DNA of 48,133 nucleotides from Erysipelotrichia bacterium (GTDB taxonomy: Bacteria; Bacillota_I; Bacilli_A; Erysipelotrichales; Erysipelotrichaceae). Below, one piece after another: positions 18,811 to 27,857 of the stretch (within the stretch, counting starts at the first letter, position 1; the number at the start of each line of letters is the position of its first letter). The stretch covers positions 1-48,133 of the forward strand of contig JAAZJL010000062.1 of the NCBI GenBank assembly GCA_012800355.1, written 5' to 3'. A model generated the notes under the pieces. It was not told where the DNA came from. It searched no databases and worked only from the letters and a program-made list of their open reading frames with translations. The translations under genes and the position numbers were made by a program.

Positions 18811-19524
18811 TTAATCTTTTGTTTTAAAGAAACTGCTTTTTTCAGCCTCTCTATATTTATCCATTTTTATTCTAAACAAATCACCATTTGTAGGTGGAGT
18901 ATAGGATATCGCATTAGCTCCAGCTTCAATAGTTTCTAATATTGTCTTAGCAGAAGGACCACCAGTGGCAATTATTGGAATATTCGGATATTTCTCTTTT
19001 ACTTTTTTAACAATATTTACTGTATTAGCTCCTCCACTAATGTTAATAATAGAAGCTCCAGCTTTAATCTTTTCCTCAATATCCGTATACTCAGAAACTA
19101 TAGTGGCAACAATTGGACAAATAACACTTTTGGCTATCAGTTTAAATGTCTCTATTGGTGCTGGGGCATTTAAAACAACTGCCATACAACCTTGAGATTC
19201 GGCCAAAAGAGCCATTTCACGAGCTCTGTCTCCTTGAGTTGTACCCCCTCCTACTCCAGCAAAAACAGGAGCTTGAGCTACACTAGTGATTGCTGAAAAT
19301 ATTGAGGGATGGGGAGTAAAAGGATAAACCGCAAAAATCGCATCAGCATTATTGTTCATTACAATAGCTACATCAGTTGTAAATATTAGTGATTTTATCT
19401 TTTTACCATTTATTATTATTCCAGAACAGTTATCTATTTCACTTGGAACCATTACTAGATCTCCGTCTGCCCAACTACTTACTATCGGAGCCTTTTTTTC
19501 TTCATTTGTATTTACATTATTCAC
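18811..19524 (-). CDS. TIM-barrel-like protein of unknown function (often labelled hydrolase)
   Basis: Alternating beta/alpha pattern; IIATGGPSAKTILETIEAGANAISYTPP phosphate-binding-like C-terminal segment. Confidence 0.6.
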   Translation of the reverse strand: MNNVNTNEEKKAPIVSSWADGDLVMVPSEIDNCSGIIINGKKIKSLIFTTDVAIVMNNNADAIFAVYPFTPHPSIFSAITSVAQAPVFAGVGGGTTQGDRAREMALLAESQGCMAVVLNAPAPIETFKLIAKSVICPIVATIVSEYTDIEEKIKAGASIINISGGANTVNIVKKVKEKYPNIPIIATGGPSAKTILETIEAGANAISYTPPTNGDLFRIKMDKYREAEKSSFFKTKD

Positions 19525-19675
19525 GATAATCTACTCCTTTATAAAAATTTATTTTCAAACAAATCTTAACACAATTTATATCAAAATAAAAAAAGCCACA
19601 TAAAAACCAGACTACCAAGCAACAATCAAACATAGCAAAATCTTATAAGTTTCTCGCTTATTAAAGTTTCAATAT

Positions 19676-19882
19676 TTATTCTTCTTCTTTATTATCAGTT
19701 TTAGAATCCATACTACTAAAAGCAGCACCTAAAGCTATGCCTAAGCACATCCCAACAGGTATCCATAAGCCAATATTGTCAAGCAATAAACCTAGAGCTG
19801 CACCTATAGCTAAACCAAATCCAATACCACTGCTAACACCATCAGCTAACTTTGACTTATTTGTATTTTTTTCTTTTTCCAT
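19676..19882 (-). CDS. small Gly-rich membrane protein, 68 aa
   Basis: Two short hydrophobic Gly-rich helices; SD AAGGAGG upstream. Confidence 0.6.
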   Translation of the reverse strand: MEKEKNTNKSKLADGVSSGIGFGLAIGAALGLLLDNIGLWIPVGMCLGIALGAAFSSMDSKTDNKEEE

Positions 19883-20215
19883 AATTAACCTCCTTTTAAA
19901 TTTATTTTTAATAAAATCTATCTACAGCTTAATAATAAAACTCACTTTTTTTATTGCCCTTTCTTTTTTCAAGAGCAAAGGAGTAAATATTAAAAGTTTT
20001 TCTTTTATTATTTTATCAATTAAATTATATAACGACCTTTTTATAGATAAAAGTAAATTAAAGGTAAATTTCATGAAAAAATTAATGATTTATTCATTAA
20101 ATTAATATTTTTTAATTAATTAATAAATTTATTTAATTTTATTATTAATATAATTAATTTATGTATTGACTTTTTTAATTGTTTATTTTATATTATTGAC
20201 AAAGAGGTGAAATAT

Positions 20216-20587
20216 ATGAAGAAAAGACTGTTAGGCACATGTCCAGTTTGTGATAACAAACTCGTTATTAGCGAATTACATTGTTCTGACTGTAAGACAA
20301 ATATTCAAGGAGAGTTTCCATTAAGTAAGTTTGACTACTTGTCAAGTGAAGAACAGGACTTTGCACTGGTGTTTTTAAAAAATGCTGGAAATATTAAACA
20401 AATTGAAAAAGAATTAAACATTTCTTATCCAACAGTAAGGAAAATGCTAGATTCCGTTATCCAAAATTTAGGTTTTGAACAAACAACTATTTCTAATCCT
20501 TTAACTAGAGGCGAAGTGTTAGAGATGTTGAAAAATGATGAAATAAGCTTTGAAGATGCAGAACAGATGCTAAAGGAGATCAAATAA
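20216..20587 (+). CDS. DUF2089-family protein
   Basis: GTCPVCDNKLVISELHCSDCKTNIQGEF zinc-ribbon plus HTH; ATG at 20216 preferred over GTG at 20207 because of AAAGAGGTG SD. Confidence 0.85.
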   Translation: MKKRLLGTCPVCDNKLVISELHCSDCKTNIQGEFPLSKFDYLSSEEQDFALVFLKNAGNIKQIEKELNISYPTVRKMLDSVIQNLGFEQTTISNPLTRGEVLEMLKNDEISFEDAEQMLKEIK

Positions 20588-21405
20588 TGTTTGAAAAATT
20601 TATTGAAGAATTAACTAAAAAAGCTCAGGAAAATAATGTTAATGTTGACGAACTAATTAAAACCTATCAAAATCACTATCAATTAGGTTTAGAAGCGGGT
20701 TTAAGTGAAGAGGAAATAGTTGCAAGATTTGGAAGCGTTGATGAAATTTTTGGTTTAAAGCAACAAAAAACTGTCCGATATTTTAAACTATTTAAAGTAG
20801 CACTGCTCCATGATGGTGATTTAACTTTTAAAACTAGCCCAGATGATAGCATTCATATCGACATTGAAGAAAATGCAATTGATTATTATAACACTATTAT
20901 TAGTGATGACGAGCTGATAATTGAACCACTACAAAAAGAAATGAAGCTTTTAAGACGAGTTAGTGGAGATATAACAATTCATTTTCCTGAAACAACAAGT
21001 TTTAAAAAAGTCGAATTAAAAGGCATCTCTTCTGATATTGATGCCAAAGAATTTGGTTTTGTTTGTGAAGACTTTTCATTAAACAGCACCAGTAGTGACT
21101 GTAATTTTATTTACATCAAAGCTGATTTGGCCAAATTTGCCACAGTCAGTGGTGATATTGATGTTACTAATTTATTTGCCTCAACTTGCTCAATAGCTAC
21201 AGTTAGTGGTGACTTTAAAACCAATAGAAGTGCTATTTATAAACTCAATGCTTCTACCGTAAGTGGTGATATCTCTATTAATGGGAAAGTTGAAAAAGTT
21301 AAATCTTCTTCTATTTCTGGAGATATAACAATCAATAACGTTTATGAAAAAACTTCTGTTAGCGATTTGATTGAAGAAGGTTTTAAAAATATTTTTAATC
21401 GCTAA
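20587..21405 (+). CDS. DUF4097-family (putative adhesin) protein
   Basis: Repeated VSGDI..., SISGDITIN rungs; coupled to DUF2089 gene. Confidence 0.8.
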   Translation: MFEKFIEELTKKAQENNVNVDELIKTYQNHYQLGLEAGLSEEEIVARFGSVDEIFGLKQQKTVRYFKLFKVALLHDGDLTFKTSPDDSIHIDIEENAIDYYNTIISDDELIIEPLQKEMKLLRRVSGDITIHFPETTSFKKVELKGISSDIDAKEFGFVCEDFSLNSTSSDCNFIYIKADLAKFATVSGDIDVTNLFASTCSIATVSGDFKTNRSAIYKLNASTVSGDISINGKVEKVKSSSISGDITINNVYEKTSVSDLIEEGFKNIFNR

Positions 21406-21427
21406 TTATGATTAAAGTTTAATTTAA

Positions 21428-22285
21428 CTACCTTAAATCAAGATTGTTAGCATTGTACCAATAAAACCCATTTGCTAAACAGTAGTCATCAATATTTTTT
21501 GAAAGATCACGGTTTGCTCCATACTCTAGTAAATACACGGTCAAACCGTTTTCTTTTACTTTCTCAAGATATTCTTTAAAATATTCTGTTTCATCTTTAC
21601 TTTGTATTTTAAAACTTTGATTTTCAAAATCTATGGCTGTAAACACTGTTTCTTGATTAATTCCATCAAATAAAGAAAGGGCTATATTTTCTTCAATACA
21701 CCTTGATACAAACATATCTCCACCATTTATTATTAAAGGAATATTATATTTTTTTAATCCCTTTAAAATGGCACAAAGTCCTTGATAAATCTCTTCTTTA
21801 GGATAGTTATAATAGACATCCACATTATCCAAAAAGAAACCATTAATATCTAAATCAAAATATTGTTTTGCTAGCTCATCAACAATAAAATCTTGCCACT
21901 GGCTACAAGAAACGTCCACCCATTGTTCATCTGGCCAATCTTGATAAACACCTAAAAACACCTCTTCAAACCTATCAAAATAATCTCGATATTCTTCAAC
22001 TGATCCAATGTTTAAGTAACCATAAACTGTTTTACCATTATTATGTAATTGTTCGATAGTGGTAACAGAAAACTCTGCTGGTTCAATTACAACAAACTGA
22101 TACAATTTTAATTTATCAACTTCATCTTCATTTATCCCTAAAAATACTCCATACTTGTATTCATGTTCATGTTCAAAAGTATGCTTTTTACTGCATCCAC
22201 TTACAACTAAAAAAATTCCAATTAAAACAACAATTAGTAATTTTTTAAAATTAATAAATTTTGGAAAATTTACTTTAATATTCAT
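21428..22285 (-). CDS. GH114-like (endo-alpha-1,4-polygalactosaminidase) lipoprotein
   Basis: VSGC lipobox; GKTVYGYLNIGSVEEYRDYF, INGFFLDNVDVYYNYP, PLIINGGDMFVS typical of GH114. Confidence 0.75.
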   Translation of the reverse strand: MNIKVNFPKFINFKKLLIVVLIGIFLVVSGCSKKHTFEHEHEYKYGVFLGINEDEVDKLKLYQFVVIEPAEFSVTTIEQLHNNGKTVYGYLNIGSVEEYRDYFDRFEEVFLGVYQDWPDEQWVDVSCSQWQDFIVDELAKQYFDLDINGFFLDNVDVYYNYPKEEIYQGLCAILKGLKKYNIPLIINGGDMFVSRCIEENIALSLFDGINQETVFTAIDFENQSFKIQSKDETEYFKEYLEKVKENGLTVYLLEYGANRDLSKNIDDYCLANGFYWYNANNLDLR

Positions 22286-22316
22286 AATATTATTTTATCA
22301 CTAGGTCTACTCTTTT

Positions 22317-22778
22317 TTAATAGTTTTCCAATACTAAAGACAGTAAAAATGAGCCAAAATCTTCCGAAATATCCTCAATCTTTTGATATCGTTCACCATT
22401 ATACAAGCACCTTATAACAGCTGGCTCTTTCTCGTTATTTAAACATCCAAAATCTAAAAAAGCTAAACTACCATCTTCAAAATTATAAATTGGCAACCAC
22501 TCTTGTGGAAGTCCAAATTCTTTGCGCTCACAAAGAGCATAAGTAAGTGTATTTCCTTCAAAAATATCTAAATTATCTAAATCAATCCCAAAAATTTCAC
22601 AGCCATAAAAGGAAATATAATTAAATTTTTTATAATACTCTACTAGTTGTGGAGAAAAAGTTAAACCCAAAATCTTTTCTGCTTTTTTCATTTCTTCAGC
22701 AGTCAATCCCGTACCACTAATAAAATATTTGCGGTTTACTGCTAATTCTAGTGCTTGTTTAAAGTCGTGATAACTCAT
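22317..22778 (-). CDS. SMI1/KNR4 (SUKH)-family protein
   Basis: GLTAEEMKKAEKILGLTFSPQLVEYYKKFN..., PIYNFEDGSLAFLDFG. Confidence 0.75.
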   Translation of the reverse strand: MSYHDFKQALELAVNRKYFISGTGLTAEEMKKAEKILGLTFSPQLVEYYKKFNYISFYGCEIFGIDLDNLDIFEGNTLTYALCERKEFGLPQEWLPIYNFEDGSLAFLDFGCLNNEKEPAVIRCLYNGERYQKIEDISEDFGSFLLSLVLENY

Positions 22779-22938
22779 ATTTTTTACCTACTTTACCTTC
22801 CTTATGATTTTTCTTAATTATACTATTATGTTTACTTATTATATTGAAAATCCAGAAAATTTTACTTCGATTTTAACTATTCTTTATATTTGCTGATTTA
22901 TAAAAAAGAAAAACCACTTACTGTGGCTATCTAACAAA

Positions 22939-23015
22939 TGGCGTCCACGAAGGGATTCGAACCCCTGACCGTCCGCTTAGAAGGCGGATGCTCTATCCAG
23001 CTGAGCTACGTGGAC
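22939..23015 (-). tRNA. tRNA-Arg(UCU)
   Basis: 77-nt cloverleaf, anticodon TCT, encoded CCA. Confidence 0.95.
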
Positions 23016-23120
23016 AACTTGCTTAAATATAATATCATTATCATTTGTAAAATGCAACCAAGTGAATTTGCCAAATCCAACATCTTATTTTGTCTTTATA
23101 CAAAAGTTTTCAATCTATAA

Positions 23121-23411
23121 TTAGTCTGCATTTTTCCATTCTCTATAATCCTGAGACCAGTCTTTTTCAGAACATTGTTTAATGTATTTTTCAAGTTTAT
23201 CATAATCAACTGTCTTTTTGCCAAAATCACAGATCAAACTAAAAAATCCAGTTTTATTTTTGTAATTAACCTGCAATGCTGTACAGTTAATATTAATATG
23301 TTCGACAAGTTCTTTTACAATTTCAACAGCTTTTTTCTTGCTGTTATCAACACTAATATTTACCTTTTCTCTAATATTCAAGATGTATACTTTAGGATAT
23401 GTCTTGGTCAT
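23121..23411 (-). CDS. hypothetical protein, 96 aa
   Basis: ORF only. Confidence 0.45.
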   Translation of the reverse strand: MTKTYPKVYILNIREKVNISVDNSKKKAVEIVKELVEHININCTALQVNYKNKTGFFSLICDFGKKTVDYDKLEKYIKQCSEKDWSQDYREWKNAD

Positions 23412-23636
23412 ATCATTAGCATCAATTTTTACCCAAGCATATATTAGTATAACTTTAAATTAAATAGATTTTATTATGAAAAATATTAAAAATCAATTTT
23501 TATCATTTTTCACTTTTTTAATGATTAAATTTAGTATATAATCAACTCTGCTAGCACTTAATAAATGATTGCTGACAAAAGAATAAAGTGATTACTACTT
23601 TTTCTTTTAATAAAATATTAGAAAAGAGGATTAAAA

Positions 23637-25331
23637 ATGAAATTTTCAGAATTTAAATACGAAAGAATCAACTATGAAAAATTAGAAAAAACAATAACTG
23701 AACTTTTAAATCAACTTCAAAAACAAAAAGATGCTGATGGCTTTATTGAAACTTTTAAAGAAATTGAAAAAGTTAAATCTCATATTAGCACGATGGCTTC
23801 TCTAGCAACTGTTAGACACACCATTGATACAAAAGACGAGTTTTACGAAAAGGAAAATGATTTCTGGGATGAAACTAGCCCAAAATTACAAGTTTTTGAA
23901 AATAGAATTGCAGAAATTTGCTTAGCTTTCAAAGATAAGGAAAAACTATATCATTATCTTCCTGAAGTATATTTTAAAAAAGCTGAGTTTGCCTTAAAAT
24001 CGTTCGATGAAAAAATAATTCCATTAATGATTGAAGAAAATAAATTGACTTCAGAGTATGGAAAACTTAAAGCTTCAGCTCAAATTGAATTTGATGGCAA
24101 GATTTATAACTTATCTTCAATTTCGCCATTTATCCAATCTGATGATAGAGAAACAAGAAAAAGGGCTTTTGATGCTAGAATGAAATTTTACCAAGACAAC
24201 GAACATGAGTTTGATAGAATTTTTGACAAACTAGTAAAAGTTAGAAATCAAATGGCTAAAGAATTGGGATATGAAACCTTCACTGAACTTGGTTATTTAA
24301 GAATGAACCGTTTTGACTACAACCAAGAAATGGTTGCCAATTATCGCCAACAAATCCTTACTGACTTAGTGCCATTAAATAGCGAACTTTACAAAAGACA
24401 AGCTAAGCGTCTAGGTTTAGATAAGTTAGCATACTATGATTTTGTTTATGAGTTCTCTACTGGTAATCCAACACCTAAAAAAGATGCCAATGGTCTAATA
24501 GAAGCAGCAGTTAATATGTATCATCAAATGCATGAAAAAACTGGTGAGTTTATCGACATAATGAAAGAAAAAGAACTATGGGATTTATTAAGTAAAGATG
24601 GCAAAGAAATGGGCGGTTACTGTACCTCTTTTAGCGACTACAAAGTTCCATTTATTTTCGCTAACTTCAATGGAACTAGCGGGGATGTTGATGTTTTAAC
24701 TCATGAAGCAGGTCATGCTTTCCAATATTATATGAGTAAAGATATTCCTATTGAAGATTGCCAGTGGCCAACAATGGAATCAGCAGAAATACACTCTATG
24801 AGTATGGAGTTTTTTGCTTATCCTTGGATGCAGGACTTCTTTGGTGAAGATACTGAAAAATACTACTACTCTCACTTAACAGGAACTTTAAATTTTCTTC
24901 CTTATGGAGTATTAGTAGATCATTTCCAACATGAAATCTACAACAATCCTAAAATGACTCCTGAAGAAAGAAAAGTTACTTGGAGAAAACTTGAAAAATT
25001 ATATTGTCCAGAAAGAGATTACAGTGGATGTGATATCTTAGAAAGAGGTGCCTTCTGGTTTCAACAAGGACACATCTTCCAATCTCCATTCTATTATATT
25101 GATTACACCTTAGCCCAAGTCTGTGCACTACAATTCTGGGCTAGAACTAGGCAAAAAGATGAAACAGCATTTGATGATTATTTACATTTGTGTTCACTAG
25201 GAGGAACACTGCCTTTTACAAAGTTAGTAAAAGAAGCTTGTCTAATTGTTCCTTTTGATAATGGATGTGTAAGTTCAGTTGTCAAACAGGCAAGAGAATT
25301 CTTAAATAAAATCGACGATACTAAACTATAA
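23637..25331 (+). CDS. M3-family oligoendopeptidase (PepF-like)
   Basis: HEAGHAFQYY zinc motif, overall M3B features. Confidence 0.93.
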   Translation: MKFSEFKYERINYEKLEKTITELLNQLQKQKDADGFIETFKEIEKVKSHISTMASLATVRHTIDTKDEFYEKENDFWDETSPKLQVFENRIAEICLAFKDKEKLYHYLPEVYFKKAEFALKSFDEKIIPLMIEENKLTSEYGKLKASAQIEFDGKIYNLSSISPFIQSDDRETRKRAFDARMKFYQDNEHEFDRIFDKLVKVRNQMAKELGYETFTELGYLRMNRFDYNQEMVANYRQQILTDLVPLNSELYKRQAKRLGLDKLAYYDFVYEFSTGNPTPKKDANGLIEAAVNMYHQMHEKTGEFIDIMKEKELWDLLSKDGKEMGGYCTSFSDYKVPFIFANFNGTSGDVDVLTHEAGHAFQYYMSKDIPIEDCQWPTMESAEIHSMSMEFFAYPWMQDFFGEDTEKYYYSHLTGTLNFLPYGVLVDHFQHEIYNNPKMTPEERKVTWRKLEKLYCPERDYSGCDILERGAFWFQQGHIFQSPFYYIDYTLAQVCALQFWARTRQKDETAFDDYLHLCSLGGTLPFTKLVKEACLIVPFDNGCVSSVVKQAREFLNKIDDTKL

Positions 25332-25337
25332 TTAACA

Positions 25338-25375
25338 AACCTCATAAGTAAAACAAGCTTATGAGGTTTTATTTT
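25338..25375 (+). terminator. intrinsic terminator
   Basis: AACCTCATAAG-N9-CTTATGAGGTTTTATTTTT. Confidence 0.8.
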
Positions 25376-25439
25376 TCTTTTAAAATATTAATGAATTAAA
25401 GGAAAAATTATTTTTCTTGGTTGACAATATACAAAGTAA

Positions 25440-25505
25440 TCACTAAAATAGTAGATGTCACTTTACGACAAAAAGTAGCCCCGGAAACTACATTTTGATG
25501 AGGAG
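25440..25505 (+). promoter_or_regulatory. probable ribosomal protein L13 leader (autoregulatory mRNA structure)
   Basis: AAAAGTAGCCCCGGAAACTACATTTT hairpin just upstream of rplM SD; resembles Firmicutes L13 leader. Confidence 0.6.
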
Positions 25506-25514
25506 GACAAAAAT

Positions 25515-25952
25515 ATGCGTCAAACTACAATGCTAAAACCAGCAGACGTTACACGTACATGGTATGTTGTCGATGGAACAGGCTTAACTTTAGGTCGCTT
25601 ATCAACTAAAGTTGCTGAAGTTTTAAAAGGCAAACACAAACCAGAATATACACCAAATGTTGATTGTGGAGATTATGTTATTGTTATCAATGCTGACAAA
25701 ATTGTCGTTACAGGTAACAAATTAGACACTAAATTCTATTATAATCACTCTCAATATCCTGGTGGACTTAGAACTAGATCTATGCGTACTATGAAAGATA
25801 AGTACACAGTTGAATGGATCGAAAGATCTATTCATGGTATGTTACCACACACTAAGTTAGGAAATGTTCAACGTAAACACTTATTTGTTTACAAAGGTAA
25901 TGAACATCCACATGCAGCTCAACAACCAGTTGAGTTAAAAATTGAAGAATAG
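25515..25952 (+). CDS. rplM: 50S ribosomal protein L13
   Basis: [45 protein letters not shown]. Confidence 0.98.
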   Translation: MRQTTMLKPADVTRTWYVVDGTGLTLGRLSTKVAEVLKGKHKPEYTPNVDCGDYVIVINADKIVVTGNKLDTKFYYNHSQYPGGLRTRSMRTMKDKYTVEWIERSIHGMLPHTKLGNVQRKHLFVYKGNEHPHAAQQPVELKIEE

Positions 25953-25966
25953 GAGGATCAGTAAAT

Positions 25967-26374
25967 ATGGCAACTAAGAAAAAAGATACTGTTAGATACC
26001 AAGGTACTGGTCGTAGAAAGACTTCAGTAGCTAGAGCATACCTAACACAAGGTGAAGGAAACATCACTGTTAATGGTAAGCCTTTAGATGAATACTTACC
26101 ACAAGAAACTTTAAAAATGGTCGTTAATGCACCATTTGTAGTTACTGAAACTGTCGGCCAATACGATGTAAACGTTAATGTTTATGGTGGTGGTTATACA
26201 GGACAAGCAGGAGCAATGAGACATGCAATCTCTAGAGCTTTATTAGAAGTTGTAGATGATTATCGTCCAAAATTAAAAGCTGCAGGTTTCTTAACTAGAG
26301 ACCCAAGAGCTAAAGAAAGAAAGAAATATGGCTTGAAAAAAGCTAGAAAAGCTCCACAATTCTCAAAACGTTAA
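25967..26374 (+). CDS. rpsI: 30S ribosomal protein S9
   Basis: [16 protein letters not shown]...[25 protein letters not shown]. Confidence 0.98.
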   Translation: MATKKKDTVRYQGTGRRKTSVARAYLTQGEGNITVNGKPLDEYLPQETLKMVVNAPFVVTETVGQYDVNVNVYGGGYTGQAGAMRHAISRALLEVVDDYRPKLKAAGFLTRDPRAKERKKYGLKKARKAPQFSKR

Positions 26375-26397
26375 TATTTTTATCGCTAGAGATACAA

Positions 26398-26421
26398 AAG
26401 CTCTCATTAGAGAGTTTTTTT
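26398..26421 (+). terminator. intrinsic terminator
   Basis: CTCTCATTAGAGAGTTTTTTT. Confidence 0.85.
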
Positions 26422-26548
26422 ATTTACCAATATAACAATTGGTTTTTTTATTTAAATATAATATTATTGTCATTAATAAAAATACTTTAAATTATGTTGA
26501 ATCTAAATTAAGTTAAGGCTATAATAGGACAGTTGTTGAGGTGACCTG

Positions 26549-27766
26549 TTGATGACAAAAAACGAAAAACTATTAATCAGTTCCAGTATCTTAAGTACTC
26601 TTGCAGGTGGTATGAGTGCTGTCTTTATGAATGTCTTTTTATACAATTATACTGGATCTTTAACTGTAATGGCTTTATATACTTGTATTAGAATAGGCAT
26701 GTTTCCAATATGTTTTACCATTGCTGGCAAAACTGCTAGAAAAGTTGGTTATGGTTTTACTATGAGTATGGGTTTGTTTTTTATCTTTTTACACCTACTA
26801 TTTGTTTTACAATTTGACTATTTGATAGCTGCCAATAATAATTTGGTTTACTTTGTTGCTCTTTTATATGGCATAGGAGAAGGATTCTACTGGTTAAGTG
26901 TTAATACCCTTAATCAACTTGTAACTAATCCTGAAACTCGCGCAGACTTTCTATCAATAAGTGGAATACTAAGCAATATCGCTAATGTTGCTGCTCCACT
27001 GCTTGCTACATTTATCATCAATTTATCAGGTAGTGATATTGATGGTTATTTAAATATCTTCAAAATTGTTCTAATCATTTATGGTGGTAGTTCTATTTTG
27101 GGTTTAATGATTAAAGAAAAAGGCAACCCTTTTAAATTTAGCGTTTTAAAATCCCTTACTTTTCAAAAAGACAAACAATGGCGCTATGTGCTATTATCTT
27201 ATTTCTTTTATGGCTTTAGAGATTCTCTAATTTTATCATTAACTGGTATTCTAGTTTATAATGCTACCAATGGAAGCGGTAGTTTTTATGGCAAGTTACT
27301 AGCATTTTTCTCGCTTTTGACTATCGTTGCTTATGCTGTAGCCTCAAAAATTATTAAAAGAAATAACCGAATTAAATACTATACCTATGGAGCTATCTTT
27401 ATTTCAAGCACGACAATAGTACTTGTTTTATTGCCAAATTTATTTGGAGCTTTATACTATGGAATTGTTAATGCCATTGCTACTCCATTTTATATGATTC
27501 CTTTTAGCATCATCTCAATGAATGCTATCAATGATTATAGTAAAACAGAAAATTTAGCAGGAAGAATTATCGCAAAAGAAACATATTTATCTTTATCTAG
27601 ATGTTTGGGAATGTTGTTTATTGTCTTATGTGAAAAGATTTTCCCAGGAAATATTTTCTTATATGTTTCAGTTTTAATCCTTTCACTTTCACCAATTATC
27701 TTAGTAATTTTCGCCAACTTCTATCATAAGAAAAGAGATGGCGCTAAATCGTTAGCTAATCAATAA
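26549..27766 (+). CDS. MFS transporter
   Basis: ~12 TM segments; promoter TTGAAT-17-TATAAT upstream. Confidence 0.8.
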   Translation: MMTKNEKLLISSSILSTLAGGMSAVFMNVFLYNYTGSLTVMALYTCIRIGMFPICFTIAGKTARKVGYGFTMSMGLFFIFLHLLFVLQFDYLIAANNNLVYFVALLYGIGEGFYWLSVNTLNQLVTNPETRADFLSISGILSNIANVAAPLLATFIINLSGSDIDGYLNIFKIVLIIYGGSSILGLMIKEKGNPFKFSVLKSLTFQKDKQWRYVLLSYFFYGFRDSLILSLTGILVYNATNGSGSFYGKLLAFFSLLTIVAYAVASKIIKRNNRIKYYTYGAIFISSTTIVLVLLPNLFGALYYGIVNAIATPFYMIPFSIISMNAINDYSKTENLAGRIIAKETYLSLSRCLGMLFIVLCEKIFPGNIFLYVSVLILSLSPIILVIFANFYHKKRDGAKSLANQ

Positions 27767-27770
27767 TTTA

Positions 27771-27795
27771 GGATATTATTTAGATATCCTTTTTT
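27771..27795 (+). terminator. intrinsic terminator
   Basis: GGATATTATTTAGATATCCTTTTTT. Confidence 0.8.
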
Positions 27796-27857
27796 AATCC
27801 TCACTTGAACAAAACAGGTAATATCAATATAATTAAATCAACAATGAGGAAATAATT

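Noticed and set aside
20085-20200. Extremely AT-rich stretch upstream of the DUF2089 gene as possible replication origin or mobile junction
   Set aside because: No iteron or DnaA-box-like repeats seen; consistent with AT-rich intergenic promoter DNA.
22317-22778. SMI1/KNR4 gene as part of a polymorphic toxin-immunity locus
   Set aside because: No toxin, WXG/LXG or repeat-rich delivery gene adjacent; left as an orphan SUKH gene.
22938-23120. Plus-strand ORF MASTKGFEPLTVRLEGGCSIQLSY...
   Set aside because: Antisense translation of tRNA-Arg; well-known spurious ORF type.
23545-23580. CIRCE-like element (CTAGCACTT...GATTGCTGA) upstream of the M3 peptidase
   Set aside because: Spacing is about two bases shorter than canonical CIRCE and the arms are imperfect; gene is not a typical HrcA target.
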